64,000 nucleotides of DNA from Phytoactinopolyspora halotolerans (lineage in GTDB: Bacteria; Actinomycetota; Actinomycetes; Jiangellales; Jiangellaceae), in contig NZ_JAAGOA010000002.1 of the NCBI RefSeq assembly GCF_010550675.1, positions 421,015 to 485,014 of the forward strand. Direction: 5' to 3'. This document shows positions 44,913 through 53,898 of this stretch, piece by piece; within the stretch, counting starts at the first letter, position 1, and every line of letters starts with the position of its first letter. The notes beneath the pieces were generated by a model. That model had not been told where the DNA came from. It saw only the letters and a program-made list of their open reading frames with translations, and did not search any database. The translations under genes and the position numbers were made by a program.

Positions 44913-45968
44913 ATGAGGCCGACCACGCGCGGGACCAGGACGACGATCGCGGACGTCGCCGCGCTCGCCGGCGTCTCTACGGCGGCCGTATCGAAGGTGA
45001 TCAACCAGCGTCCCGGCGTATCCGCGGAGATGCGCCGACGCGTGCTTGCGGCCGCCGACAAACTGGGCTGGGTGCCGTCATCGGCCGCCGCGGCGTTGCG
45101 AGGTGCCGCGACCCGGACCTTGGGACTGGTACTGCGCCGTGCGCCGGACCTGCTCAGCGTCGACCCGCACTTCTCGGTCTTCATCGCCGGCGCCGAGGAC
45201 GTGCTCGGCCCGCGGGGGTACGGGCTCCAATTGCACCTGGTCGGTGAGCGCACCGGGGCTGAGGAAGCCACCTACCGGGGGCTCGCGGCCCGTCGTGCGG
45301 TGGACGGCGTGATCCTCACCGAGAGCCGCCTGGGCGACCCTCGGTTCGAGCTGGTGCGGCAACTCGGCCTACCGGCGGTGCTGGTCGGCACTCCGTGGAA
45401 CGACGATCCGCTGCCGCGGGTCGAGGCCGGCCCGCAGGACCGAGGGATGCGTGACATGACGCGTCGACTCATCCAGCTCGGGCACCGTCGCATCGCCTAC
45501 GTCGGCGGTCCGGAGGACCTGGTGCACACGGTCTTCCGGCGCGAGGTCGTCACGTCCGAACTGAGCGCCGCGGGTCTGGCACCGGTGAGGTTGGTGTCGA
45601 CGCCGTTCGCGGGTGTGGAGGCGATCCGGGTCACCGAAGAGCTGCTGGCCTTGCCGGACCGCCCGACGGCGATCGTCTTCGGGAACGACGTGATGGCCGT
45701 GGCGGGGCTCGGCGCCGTGCAGCGGCACGGCGTCTCCGTCCCGGACGAGGTGTCCATCGTCGGCCATGACGACCTGCCCCTCGGCGAGCTGCTCCATCCC
45801 CGGCTGAGCACGGTGCGACTGGAGGTGCGGCAGCTCGGCCGTGCAGCCGCTATCGAGCTGCTGAGGACCCTGGGGGTGCAGGACCTTGATGAGGTACACG
45901 TCGATCCGCCGTCGTTCATCGAGCGCGAATCGACCGGGCCGCCGCCGGATGACACGGGGGCTCGGTGA
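44913..45968 (+). CDS. LacI-family transcriptional regulator
   Basis: A 351-residue sugar-responsive repressor. The N-terminal helix-turn-helix TTIADVAALAGVSTAAVSKVI and hinge-helix region SSAAAALRGAATRTLGLVL precede a periplasmic-binding-protein-like domain with VFGNDVMAVAGL and VSIVGHDDLPLG. ATG 44913 follows GAGGA. It is divergent from the GH5-like gene, its likely target. Confidence 0.92.
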   Translation: MRPTTRGTRTTIADVAALAGVSTAAVSKVINQRPGVSAEMRRRVLAAADKLGWVPSSAAAALRGAATRTLGLVLRRAPDLLSVDPHFSVFIAGAEDVLGPRGYGLQLHLVGERTGAEEATYRGLAARRAVDGVILTESRLGDPRFELVRQLGLPAVLVGTPWNDDPLPRVEAGPQDRGMRDMTRRLIQLGHRRIAYVGGPEDLVHTVFRREVVTSELSAAGLAPVRLVSTPFAGVEAIRVTEELLALPDRPTAIVFGNDVMAVAGLGAVQRHGVSVPDEVSIVGHDDLPLGELLHPRLSTVRLEVRQLGRAAAIELLRTLGVQDLDEVHVDPPSFIERESTGPPPDDTGAR

Positions 45969-45980
45969 AGGGTTCGGCCG

Positions 45981-46664
45981 TCAACCGGCCAGATCGGGGA
46001 CCCATGGTGCCGTCTTACACCGGCTGATGGCGGTCAAGAGAAGGCCGTCGCGGGCCAGCCACCGCCCGGTGAAGCCGGTGACGGTGAGCGGCCCCACCGC
46101 GGGCCCGGGTACGTGTAGCTGAGCGGTGAACGTGTGGTCGAGGCTGAGCTCCACCGATGCGTCGTGGAAATCCAGCCATTGCCTGGCCAGCGGGTACCAC
46201 GCCTTGTAGACCGCCTCCTTGGCGCAGAACAGCAGCCGGTCCCAGCAGAACGCGGACCACGCTTCGGTCAACTCCGCGAGCATGGTCCGTTCCTCCGGTC
46301 GGGAGATCGCCTCCACGACGTCGGCCGGGAGCCGCTGTGCCGGCTCGGCGTCGATGCCGAGGGTGACCACGTCCCGCTCCCACGCCACCGCGCAGGCGCG
46401 GTATCCGTCGCAATGCGTCATGCTCCCGACGACCGATGACGGCCACACCGGTGCGCCGCCGTCGCCGCGGGGCACGGCCATCGGCGGCAGCCCCAGTTCC
46501 GCCATCGCACGACGGGCGCATCCACGCACCGTCGCGAACTCGCGTCGCCGCTTGTCCACGGCGCCGACGACGGCCTTCTCCTCTTCCGCGTAGAGCGGCA
46601 CCTCTTGCAGGTCGTCGAACGCCTCGGCGCACCGGACCCCCGACGGGAGGAGTTCCTCGATCAC
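45981..46664 (-). CDS. 4'-phosphopantetheinyl transferase (EntD/Sfp-like)
   Basis: A 227-residue enzyme that activates carrier proteins of polyketide, peptide or fatty acid synthases by transferring phosphopantetheine from CoA. Metal and catalytic motifs are VVTLGIDAEP (Asp) and FCAKEAVYKAWYP (Glu and Lys). VVGSMTHCDGYRACAV is the typical CoA-binding block. The GTG start follows GGAG. No carrier-protein or synthase gene is nearby, so it acts on partners elsewhere. It is convergent with the LacI gene, 12 bases apart. Confidence 0.9.
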   Translation of the reverse strand: MIEELLPSGVRCAEAFDDLQEVPLYAEEEKAVVGAVDKRRREFATVRGCARRAMAELGLPPMAVPRGDGGAPVWPSSVVGSMTHCDGYRACAVAWERDVVTLGIDAEPAQRLPADVVEAISRPEERTMLAELTEAWSAFCWDRLLFCAKEAVYKAWYPLARQWLDFHDASVELSLDHTFTAQLHVPGPAVGPLTVTGFTGRWLARDGLLLTAISRCKTAPWVPDLAG

Positions 46665-46925
46665 ATGTGCTCCAATGGATCGTGCGAGCCGCGGCCCGAC
46701 GTGCCGTTCTCTCGGCCGGCCGAGGCTGTCGGTGCCGGAGGCGGCAGCGTACCCGGGTTCGGTCGCCGGGCATGGCCGCCCAGTGGACGCGAGATCGGCG
46801 CGGCGATCATGCCCAGAGCATAGACGGGCACGTGAGGGCGCCGGACGGCCGGTCGGGGGTCGTGCCGGCAGGCTTGACGGAGTCGTCCGCGGAGCGTGGG
46901 ATGGTCAAGGCGACACCGAGCGGGA

Positions 46926-47567
46926 CTACTCCACCCGTTTGGCCGCCTTCTTGGCCTCCTTCAGGGAGAGACCCAGCGCCTCTTCGGGAAGTCTCCAGAC
47001 CTCCGCCCCACCCATCAGGTTGTAGGCCTGGATGCGGATACGCGGAGCGCCGGGACGCGGGCTGCGGCGGCTGCCGCGCTCGTCGGTGCCACCCATCAGG
47101 GAGAACCCGCCGACCTCGACGTCGACCGTGTCCGGGACGTAGATGTCGGTTCCGCCCATGATGCTCACGGAGACGATGGTGGTCTCGTCGCTGTCCAGTT
47201 CGGCGTCACGCAGGTCGATGTCGTGGCCGCCCATGATGGCCACTGCGTTGACCCGGCCGGCCACGCGCCAGCGGCCACGCTTGCTGGTGCCGCCCATCAC
47301 GGCGACGATCCAGCGCGTCGCTTTGCGGCGGCGTGGCTCACCCGTCGCCGGCGTTCTCGTCGCGGCCGGGAGATCGGCGGTCAGCTTGGCCAGCTCGTCG
47401 CGGGTGGTGGCCTCGTAGGCGCGATCGATCCGCTCCTCGAGTTCTGCCAGTGTGAGGCGACCGGAGGTGGCGTGCTCGGAGAGGAGCTCGACCACGTCGT
47501 CTCGTTCCTGGTCGGAGGCACGGATCTGCGGCCGCGGCGTGTCGTCGGGCCGATCGGGTAGGGACAT
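46926..47567 (-). CDS. DUF1707 SHOCT-like domain protein with repeated MGG motifs
   Basis: A 213-residue protein. The N-terminal DUF1707 domain (about 15-65) reads IRASDQERDDVVELLSEHAT and GRLTLAELEERIDRAY. The rest is a beta-rich repeat in which a hydrophobic residue plus MGG recurs five times (VMGGTSKRG, IMGGHDID, IMGGTDIY, LMGGTDERG, LMGGAEVW). No membrane helix is present, unlike many relatives. ATG 47567 lies seven bases after TACTCT. The function is unknown. Confidence 0.85.
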   Translation of the reverse strand: MSLPDRPDDTPRPQIRASDQERDDVVELLSEHATSGRLTLAELEERIDRAYEATTRDELAKLTADLPAATRTPATGEPRRRKATRWIVAVMGGTSKRGRWRVAGRVNAVAIMGGHDIDLRDAELDSDETTIVSVSIMGGTDIYVPDTVDVEVGGFSLMGGTDERGSRRSPRPGAPRIRIQAYNLMGGAEVWRLPEEALGLSLKEAKKAAKRVE

Positions 47568-47574
47568 GGCCCCC

Positions 47575-47580
47575 AGAGTA
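47575..47580 (-). promoter_or_regulatory. Candidate leaderless -10 (TACTCT)
   Basis: On the reverse strand TACTCT is followed by seven bases and ATG 47567. Confidence 0.4.
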
Positions 47581-47694
47581 CTGGGCGGACGTCCGCAAGC
47601 CATCCATCGTCCGATGGACACGTCCGTTCTTGTCGGTGCCGGCAGGTAGCTTTCCGTACAAGGAGTCGGTGCTGGTCAGGGATGTGAGATCGAC

Positions 47695-48546
47695 GTGGGT
47701 ATCAGGGAAGGGTTCCGACGGCTGCACGATGGCGGCGTGTTCATCATGCCCAACGCATGGGACGTCGGGTCGGCGCTTCTGCTGGAGCAGCTGGGCTTCC
47801 CGGCCCTGGCGACGACGAGTTCCGGGCACGCCGGCTCGTTGGGGCGGCGGGATCAACAGGTCGCCCGCGACGAGCTGCTCGGACATGTGGAAGCCGTGAC
47901 GTCGGCCGTTGCAGTGCCGGTCAACGTGGACTCGGAGACGTGTTTCCCGCACGAGGCCGGCGGAATATCCCGGACCGTGGAGCTGATGGCTCAGGCGGGT
48001 GCTGCCGGTTGTTCGATCGAGGACTACGAGCCGGGGATCGGCGTATTGCCGGCGGACGTGGCCACGGACCGGGTGGAGGAAGCGGCTGCGGCGGCGGCCC
48101 AGCATGGCCTGGTCCTGACGGCTCGCGCCGAGAACCACCTGTACGGCATCGATGATCTGGACGACACGGTCGAACGCCTGATCTCCTACCGGGACGCCGG
48201 TGCGGAGGTCCTGTATGCGCCGGGCCTGACGTCGCTCGGCGACATCGAGCGGGTGGTGAAGGCGGTCGATCGGCCGGTCAACGTGCTGGCGATGGCCGGC
48301 GTACCGGTGGTGAGCGAGTTGGCCGCGGCCGGTGTCCGGCGGGTGTCCACCGGCGGTTCGCTGGCATGGGTGTCGTACGGTGCGCTGGTGTCCGCCGCCC
48401 GGGAACTACTCGCGACCGGGACGACGTCATACCTGGCCGAGGCTCTCCCGCCGGCGGAACGTGACGCCGCCTTCACGAGTGCCGATGCGCGCGACGTCGG
48501 AGCAGGTCCGGACCCGGTCAGCCGTCGTGGGGCGTCGCGACCGTGA
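47695..48546 (+). CDS. Isocitrate lyase / PEP mutase-family protein
   Basis: A 283-residue TIM-barrel protein. FIMPNAWDVGSALLLEQLGF, TTSSGHAGSLG, VPVNVDSETCF, AGAAGCSIEDYEPG and LTARAENHLYG match the broad oxaloacetate decarboxylase-like branch of the PEP mutase/isocitrate lyase superfamily. The catalytic KKCGH-type Cys motif of true isocitrate lyases is absent. The GTG start has only a weak ribosome site. It stands alone between the DUF1707 and PhyH genes. The substrate is unknown; a C-C bond lyase acting on a 2-oxoacid is likely. Confidence 0.85.
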   Translation: MGIREGFRRLHDGGVFIMPNAWDVGSALLLEQLGFPALATTSSGHAGSLGRRDQQVARDELLGHVEAVTSAVAVPVNVDSETCFPHEAGGISRTVELMAQAGAAGCSIEDYEPGIGVLPADVATDRVEEAAAAAAQHGLVLTARAENHLYGIDDLDDTVERLISYRDAGAEVLYAPGLTSLGDIERVVKAVDRPVNVLAMAGVPVVSELAAAGVRRVSTGGSLAWVSYGALVSAARELLATGTTSYLAEALPPAERDAAFTSADARDVGAGPDPVSRRGASRP

Positions 48547-48811
48547 CATCCGCGCGGTGTCGCGTCCGTCACGACGCGGCTCTCCGGTAGGCGGCGATTC
48601 TCCCGCGCGTCCGACGTGCGGAGGAAGCAGGTCAGCGGACGTGTCCAAGCGAACGGCGCTGGCGAACCGGACGTATCAATGGGCTCTTTCGACGGTGCCG
48701 TGGACGGCTCGAACATAGGTCCAACGCCGCCGAACAAAAACCGCGTTGAATGCGCATATCGGCGGTTAGCGTGGTCGGTGAACCGTGCACCAGACCCAGA
48801 AGGGAGACGTC

Positions 48812-49540
48812 GTGTTATCGAACCAAGACGTGGACCACTTTCGGACCCACGGATATTATCTCTACAAGAAACAACTGTTCTCCCCGGACAAACTCGATCG
48901 CCTCGAGGCGATATTCAAAGAACACTTGGCGGATAAAGGGGACAAGCTTTCGGACGAGCTCGACACCCCGCACTTCCGAGATCCTCGATTGCTTGAGTTC
49001 TTGCTCGCCGACGAGGTGCTCGATCTGGTGGAGCCACTGGTGGGGCCGGACATTGCGTTGTGGACGAGCCACTTCATCTCGAAGGATCCGTACGTTGGCC
49101 GAGAGACTCCGTGGCACGAGGACTCCGCATTCTGGGACGGGCGGCTCAGCGAATACGACCGGATCGTCACAGTCTGGCTGGCGCTCGGTCCGAGCAACCG
49201 CGAGAACGGTTGTATGCGCGTGATTCCAGGCACCCATCACAACGGATTCTCAAGCTACCGGCCCACCGACCAGACGGTCAGTACATTCCACGCCGAAATC
49301 GTGGAGGTGGACGAGTCGGCCGCGGTGGATTTCGAATTGGAGCGGGGTGAATGCTCGTTGCACGATGGGCGAATTGTGCACGGAGCCGGACCGAACAGTA
49401 GCAGTGTGCGACGTACCGGATACACCATGCGCTATTTTCCGGCGTCGGTGCGTGTCCTGCCTGTGCCGCAGAACGAGGGATGGAAGATCTGGCTCGCGCG
49501 CGGAAGGGATCTCGCCGGAAACGTCGCAGCCTTCAGCTGA
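48812..49540 (+). CDS. PhyH-family Fe(II)/2-oxoglutarate dioxygenase (copy 1)
   Basis: A 242-residue phytanoyl-CoA dioxygenase-like protein. The iron ligands are H102 and D104 in TPWHEDSAFW and H190 in DGRIVHGAG, with Arg200 region SSVRRTGY for 2-oxoglutarate. GTG 48812 follows AAGGGAG at about six bases, which decides the start. It is about two thirds or more identical by eye to the protein at 52723-53454 along its whole length. Enzymes of this family hydroxylate small molecules; here the sugar-utilisation context suggests a sugar-derived substrate. It ends two bases before the convergent AraC gene. Confidence 0.88.
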   Translation: MLSNQDVDHFRTHGYYLYKKQLFSPDKLDRLEAIFKEHLADKGDKLSDELDTPHFRDPRLLEFLLADEVLDLVEPLVGPDIALWTSHFISKDPYVGRETPWHEDSAFWDGRLSEYDRIVTVWLALGPSNRENGCMRVIPGTHHNGFSSYRPTDQTVSTFHAEIVEVDESAAVDFELERGECSLHDGRIVHGAGPNSSSVRRTGYTMRYFPASVRVLPVPQNEGWKIWLARGRDLAGNVAAFS

Positions 49541-49542
49541 CG

Positions 49543-50442
49543 CTACCCGGCCGCCTGCAAGGCCACCGGAACTGGCCTCTCATCGGGTTCGGCATAGGCA
49601 TGTGGCGCAGGACTTCGTCCGGCCGACGGCGGGCTGCCGTACCTGCGTCGGTACGCCCGTCCGAAGTGAGACAGGCTGTTGAATCCGGCGGCGTGACACA
49701 CCTCGGTGACACCCAGGTTCGTGGAAGCGAGTAACGAGCGAGCGAACCGGAGCCTGCGGTGCTGCAGGTACGTCTGAAACGAGACGCCGGTGGTCTGGTG
49801 GAAACGTTCGCTGAAGTAGTTCGGTGAGAGATGGGCCTGGGCAGCGACACCGGCTAGGGTCAAGGGCTCGCGGAAGTGCTGGTCGATGTAGAGGATGGCG
49901 CGGCGAATGCCGGCGTCGGTGCCGCATGCCTGAGCCGAGTCACGCTCGATGTCGCCGGCTGGGGCGCATCGCCGCTTGAGCGCGATCAACAGACATTGCA
50001 AGAGAGCGCACATCACGGTCGTGCGTCCGGGCCGCTCCTGCTGCGATTCCTGCCAGAGCCGATCGAAATCGGCCTGCCCTTCGCCGAAGTCGTCGACCAT
50101 CCAGCCGGAGGGATCGTGCACCGAGGGCACAAGACCCTCCAGGGTGTCGTCCAGGGCGGCGGTGTCGATGATGACGTTGTAGCACTTGAGAAGCTCGCCC
50201 GGCGTGGTCACGATCTCGTGGAAGTCCGCGGGGGTCAGGATGAACGCGCTGCCCGGTGCCAGCCGGTACGGCACGCCATTGACGGTGTTCACCGCTGTGC
50301 CGTCGATGACGTACACGAACTCATAGAACTCGTGCCAGTGCACGCCTGCGCGGTGCAAGTCCTGCCGGAGTACCCGGATCTGGCTGGCGGGGGTGAGGAA
50401 CTGGTCCCGGGTGTAGCGCTCGAGCGTCGGCGTGGTCATCAT
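49543..50442 (-). CDS. AraC-family transcriptional regulator
   Basis: A 299-residue regulator with an N-terminal cupin-like sensing domain (HRAGVHWHEFYEFVYVIDG, YRLAPGSAFILTPADFHEI) and a C-terminal double helix-turn-helix (LTLAGVAAQAHLSPNYFSER, and TEVCHAAGFNSLSHFGRAYRR). Two adjacent ATG codons follow GGAGG by four and seven bases; the first is used here. It is divergent from the LacI gene and convergent with PhyH copy 1. It probably activates the surrounding sugar genes in response to a carbohydrate. Confidence 0.9.
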   Translation of the reverse strand: MMTTPTLERYTRDQFLTPASQIRVLRQDLHRAGVHWHEFYEFVYVIDGTAVNTVNGVPYRLAPGSAFILTPADFHEIVTTPGELLKCYNVIIDTAALDDTLEGLVPSVHDPSGWMVDDFGEGQADFDRLWQESQQERPGRTTVMCALLQCLLIALKRRCAPAGDIERDSAQACGTDAGIRRAILYIDQHFREPLTLAGVAAQAHLSPNYFSERFHQTTGVSFQTYLQHRRLRFARSLLASTNLGVTEVCHAAGFNSLSHFGRAYRRRYGSPPSAGRSPAPHAYAEPDERPVPVALQAAG

Positions 50443-50528
50443 CTCGCCTCCTTGCGAGCGACGCCATCCCGGCCTGAGCACCTGACGCGGTGTGGCTCGA
50501 CCTGAGAACAGCCCTCGCGTCCGCGGGA

Positions 50529-50571
50529 GGCAATCGATTTGGCAATCGTTTTGGCCTACCCTAGGATTGCC
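50529..50571. promoter_or_regulatory. Repeated LacI-type operators in the AraC / LacI spacer
   Basis: AATCGATT (50532-50539) and AATCGTTT (50544-50551) both fit the LacI-family core AANCGNTT. GGCAATCG recurs 12 bases apart (50529 and 50541), and GATTGCC at 50565-50571 inverts it. Confidence 0.55.
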
Positions 50572-50658
50572 TCGAAGGGCTGTCAAGAGGTCATCCGGCG
50601 CTCCGGCCGGCACCCGATGACTCCGGCGGACCGGCCGCATGAAGGGGACGGCAGCGCC

Positions 50659-51693
50659 ATGGCGGAACGTGACCAGACCGTCGCCGATGCTCCGGCGGCA
50701 GGGCGGCGTGTGACCATCGCGCAGGTCGCCGACCGGGCGGGCGTCAGCGCGACCACCGTCTCCCATGTGCTGTCCGGAAAGCGTCAAGTCTCGGCCGGCG
50801 CTCGCGCTCTGGTGGAGCAGGCCGTGCAAGAGTTGGGCTACCGGCCCAACCATGTGGCCCGCAACCTGCGTACCCGACGTTCCCAGATGCTGGCGGTGAT
50901 CATCCCGGACATCGCCAACTCCTACTACACAGGGGTTGCCCGCGGTTTGGCTGATGTAGTCGATCCCGCAGGCTACGGCACCTATGTGTGCAACACCGAC
51001 GGGCTACTCGAGCGCGAGCAGAAGTTCATCCAGGACGTGCTCGACCGCGGGGTGGACGGCGTTGCCATGGCATCGGTGCACACCGCCACCGATCTCGTGG
51101 CGGAAGCCGTCCGGGTGGGCACGCCGTTCGTCTGTCTCGGTGGAAGCATCGACCATCCGGAGGTCGACGTCATCACAGCCGCCGACGACGAGGGCTCGTG
51201 GCTCGCGACGTCCTATCTCATCCGCCGGGGCGCCCAGCGCGTGGCCATGATCGCCGGCGTGGCAGGCGAGGAGGTACCGCGTAGCGTGGGCTATCGGCGC
51301 GCGCTACGCGACGCCGGGCTGGTGCCGCGGGACGACCTCACCGTGATCGGGGACTGGACGCGCGCCGGCGGTCGCGACGCCATGCGCGAACTCCTGAGCC
51401 GGGAGCCGCACCCGGATGCCGTGTTCTGTGCCAACGACCTGATGGCGATCGGTGCCATGGACGTGATCCGCGAGCGCGGGCTGTCGGTCCCCGGCGACAT
51501 CGCGTTGGTGGGCTTTGACGACGTCGAAGCGGCGTCACTGGTCACGCCCGCATTGACCACCGTCACCAACCCGTCGTACGAAGCGGGGCGCACGGCGGGG
51601 GAACTGTTGTTGGACCGGGTTCGCGGCCGCCGGAGCGAGGAGCGTCGGACGGTGTTGTTGCCATGCCGGCTTGTCGAGCGAGAGTCGGCGTGA
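50659..51693 (+). CDS. LacI-family transcriptional regulator of the sugar island
   Basis: A 344-residue repressor. The helix-turn-helix VTIAQVADRAGVSATTVSHVL, hinge region HVARNLRTRRSQMLAVIIPD, and effector domain with FCANDLMAIGAMDVI and IALVGFDDVEAASL are typical. ATG 50659 has AAGGGGA 12 bases upstream; ATG 50617 is an alternative. AANCGNTT-type sites lie in its upstream region, so autoregulation and control of the AraC gene are inferred. It is convergent with the alcohol dehydrogenase gene. Confidence 0.9.
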   Translation: MAERDQTVADAPAAGRRVTIAQVADRAGVSATTVSHVLSGKRQVSAGARALVEQAVQELGYRPNHVARNLRTRRSQMLAVIIPDIANSYYTGVARGLADVVDPAGYGTYVCNTDGLLEREQKFIQDVLDRGVDGVAMASVHTATDLVAEAVRVGTPFVCLGGSIDHPEVDVITAADDEGSWLATSYLIRRGAQRVAMIAGVAGEEVPRSVGYRRALRDAGLVPRDDLTVIGDWTRAGGRDAMRELLSREPHPDAVFCANDLMAIGAMDVIRERGLSVPGDIALVGFDDVEAASLVTPALTTVTNPSYEAGRTAGELLLDRVRGRRSEERRTVLLPCRLVERESA

Positions 51694-51706
51694 GTCGCGC
51701 CCGTCG

Positions 51707-52651
51707 CTAGCAGGTGACCGTGGCCTTGACGAACCCGGCGGGCTTGTCCCGTGTGGTCTGAAAGGCGCGTTCGATGTCGGCCAGCTCGAATCGATGGGTG
51801 ACGAGAGCGTCCATGGACAGCCGGCCACCGCGGAGCAGTCGCATACCCACCGACATGCCGCGGAGTATGGACGAGACCTCCCGGACATGGGCGTTGATCA
51901 GGTGGAAAGCCATCCAATTCCACTGCCCGAGCGGCACTTCCCGTGATCCGCCCTGGTGGAAGCCGACAATGCCGATCTTTCCGCCCATCCGGGTGATGTC
52001 CCCGAGCATCGCCAGCGGTCCTTGCACGCCGGTCACCTCTAAGCTGATGTCGGCGCCTTGGCCTTCGGTCAGATCGGCGACGACGGCGGGCAACGACTCG
52101 ACGCCGACGTCGACGACATGGGACGCGCCGAGGGTGCGGGCACGCTCGACGGCGTCCGGGCGGCTGTCCGCGACGATCAGATGCCGCACGCCCCGTAACG
52201 CGACGAGCTGCTGGACCAGGTTGCCCATGAACCCGGCACCGACCACCACGACGTCGTCACCGAGCCGGACATCGGCGAGATCCACCGCATTGACCGCGCA
52301 CGCCAGTGGCTCGGCCAGGGCGACGTCCAGCGGCACGTCGCCGGCCGGCAGGCAATGGTCCGCCGGCACGGCAAGGTATTCACTGAAGCCTCGCTCCGTG
52401 GTCCACACGGCGACGCGGTCGCCCACCGACATCGTCGACACGTGGTCACCCACCTGTTCGATCACACCACTCGCCTCGTGGCCCGGGTAGACCGGGTACG
52501 GCGCGTCGGTGTGTCCCCGCCACGCATCGAGCTCACCGGCGCAGACGCCGCACGCGACCACTCGAACCAGCACCTCGTTCGGAGCGGGAGTCGGGATCGG
52601 TTCATCGATGAGCTCGAACTCGAACGGCGCCTTCAACACGGCGACTTTCAT
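51707..52651 (-). CDS. Zinc-type alcohol/polyol dehydrogenase (MDR family)
   Basis: A 314-residue NAD(P)-dependent dehydrogenase. The catalytic zinc region is ACGVCAGELDAWRG and PGHEASGVI; the Rossmann motif is VVVVGAGFMGNL. The four-Cys structural zinc loop of classical enzymes is missing, and the protein is shorter than the usual 340-350 residues, as in threonine/sorbitol dehydrogenase offshoots. ATG 52651 follows GAGG. It is 71 bases downstream of PhyH copy 2 on the same strand, so the two are probably co-transcribed and may act in series. Confidence 0.88.
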   Translation of the reverse strand: MKVAVLKAPFEFELIDEPIPTPAPNEVLVRVVACGVCAGELDAWRGHTDAPYPVYPGHEASGVIEQVGDHVSTMSVGDRVAVWTTERGFSEYLAVPADHCLPAGDVPLDVALAEPLACAVNAVDLADVRLGDDVVVVGAGFMGNLVQQLVALRGVRHLIVADSRPDAVERARTLGASHVVDVGVESLPAVVADLTEGQGADISLEVTGVQGPLAMLGDITRMGGKIGIVGFHQGGSREVPLGQWNWMAFHLINAHVREVSSILRGMSVGMRLLRGGRLSMDALVTHRFELADIERAFQTTRDKPAGFVKATVTC

Positions 52652-52722
52652 CTCAGCCTCGTATCGGGGTGCGGAGGTCAGGGACGCGAAAAAGTGGACC
52701 CAGTCGGGCTCCGGCGACGGCG

Positions 52723-53454
52723 TCAGGCGTTGACGTAGACGTTTCCGGCCTTGTCGACGCCGCGGGCCAACCAGATCCGCCACCCCGGATTCTTCTCCGG
52801 ATGGACATACACCGACGACGGGAAATACCGCATGGTGTAGCCGGTCCGGCGGCGCGCACTCGTGTTGGCGCGGGCTCCGTGGATGATACGACCGTCGTGC
52901 AGCGAGCATTGGCCCGGCTCGAGTTCGAAATCCACAGCTCGCGACTCGTCGATGTCCGTGATCTCGGCGTGGAACGTGTTCACGGACTTGTCGACCGGCG
53001 TGTATTCGGAGAAGCCGTTGTCGTGGGTGCCGGGAATGACACGCATGCAGCCGTTCTCGCGGTCACTGCCGTCCAGCGACAGCCATAGCGTCACGATCCG
53101 GTCATAGGCGCTCAGCCGGCCCTCCCAGTAGGCGGAGTCCTCGTGCCATGGAGTCGCACGACCGGTGTACGGATCCTTCGAGATGAAGTGGCTCGACCAC
53201 AAGGCGATGTCCGGTCCGATGAGGCACTCGACGATGTCCAGGACCTCATCCGCCAAGAGGAAATCAAGCAGTCGCGGATCGCGGAAATGTGGCGTGTCCA
53301 GTTCGTCGCTGAGCTTGTCGCCCTTGTCCGCAAGGTGCTCGGAGAATATCGCGGACAGCTCGTCGAATTTCGCCTCCGAGAAGAGTTGTCGCCGGTAAAT
53401 CAGGTAGCCATTCTTTCCGAATGCATCCACTTCTTCTGCGGTCAGCTTTGGCAT
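52723..53454 (-). CDS. PhyH-family Fe(II)/2-oxoglutarate dioxygenase (copy 2)
   Basis: A 243-residue paralogue of the gene at 48812. Iron ligands are H104 and D106 in TPWHEDSAYW and H192 in DGRIIHGAR. Identity is nearly complete through the LADKGDKLSDEL, GPDIALW, SKDPY and NGCMRVIPGTH blocks, which suggests the same substrate class or a recent duplication. ATG 53454 has AGAGG just upstream. It is divergent from the ABC transporter operon and upstream of the alcohol dehydrogenase, so it is probably the main partner of that enzyme. Confidence 0.88.
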   Translation of the reverse strand: MPKLTAEEVDAFGKNGYLIYRRQLFSEAKFDELSAIFSEHLADKGDKLSDELDTPHFRDPRLLDFLLADEVLDIVECLIGPDIALWSSHFISKDPYTGRATPWHEDSAYWEGRLSAYDRIVTLWLSLDGSDRENGCMRVIPGTHDNGFSEYTPVDKSVNTFHAEITDIDESRAVDFELEPGQCSLHDGRIIHGARANTSARRRTGYTMRYFPSSVYVHPEKNPGWRIWLARGVDKAGNVYVNA

Positions 53455-53898
53455 CTGCCTCTCACTTCCTACTCCACCCCGCTCGCCGGCGGATCCAAAC
53501 CCGGACGCGGTGGCCATGACCTGCGATTCGTGACTCGATGACCGGACACGGTAAGGCGCGCACGCCATCGCCATCCAACACTTGATCCCGAGGCTAAGTC
53601 AGCCGGAGCGGCAGCTGCTCGACTTATCTTCCGTTCCTCTCGACCTATGTTTGGGGATCATCGAAGCAGTCTGATATGTGGCTGGGAAAGGTGATTAAAC
53701 TCCAGGCAGGAAGCCCAGCGCCGCCGAATATTGCGAATTGCCAGCGGATGAATGAGCACACGATCGCGGCCCGGAGTTCGGAAGGAAAGGCGCCGTGGCG
53801 CGCTGCCGTCGGCCCGCGGGGTGCGCTCAAGATCGCCGCCGGCGCGTCCGTTCAGGCTGGAACGCACGGTCGCGGCACGATCGACCAGGAGGCAAGTG
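53455..53898. promoter_or_regulatory. 444-base divergent region between PhyH copy 2 and the sugar ABC operon
   Basis: No gene is supported. The stretch near 53630-53740 is AT-richer and holds candidate -10 hexamers, for example TAAACT near 53697, and the partial dyad AATATT-GCG-AATT near 53729. Neither is strong enough to name a site. It should carry both promoters. Confidence 0.4.
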
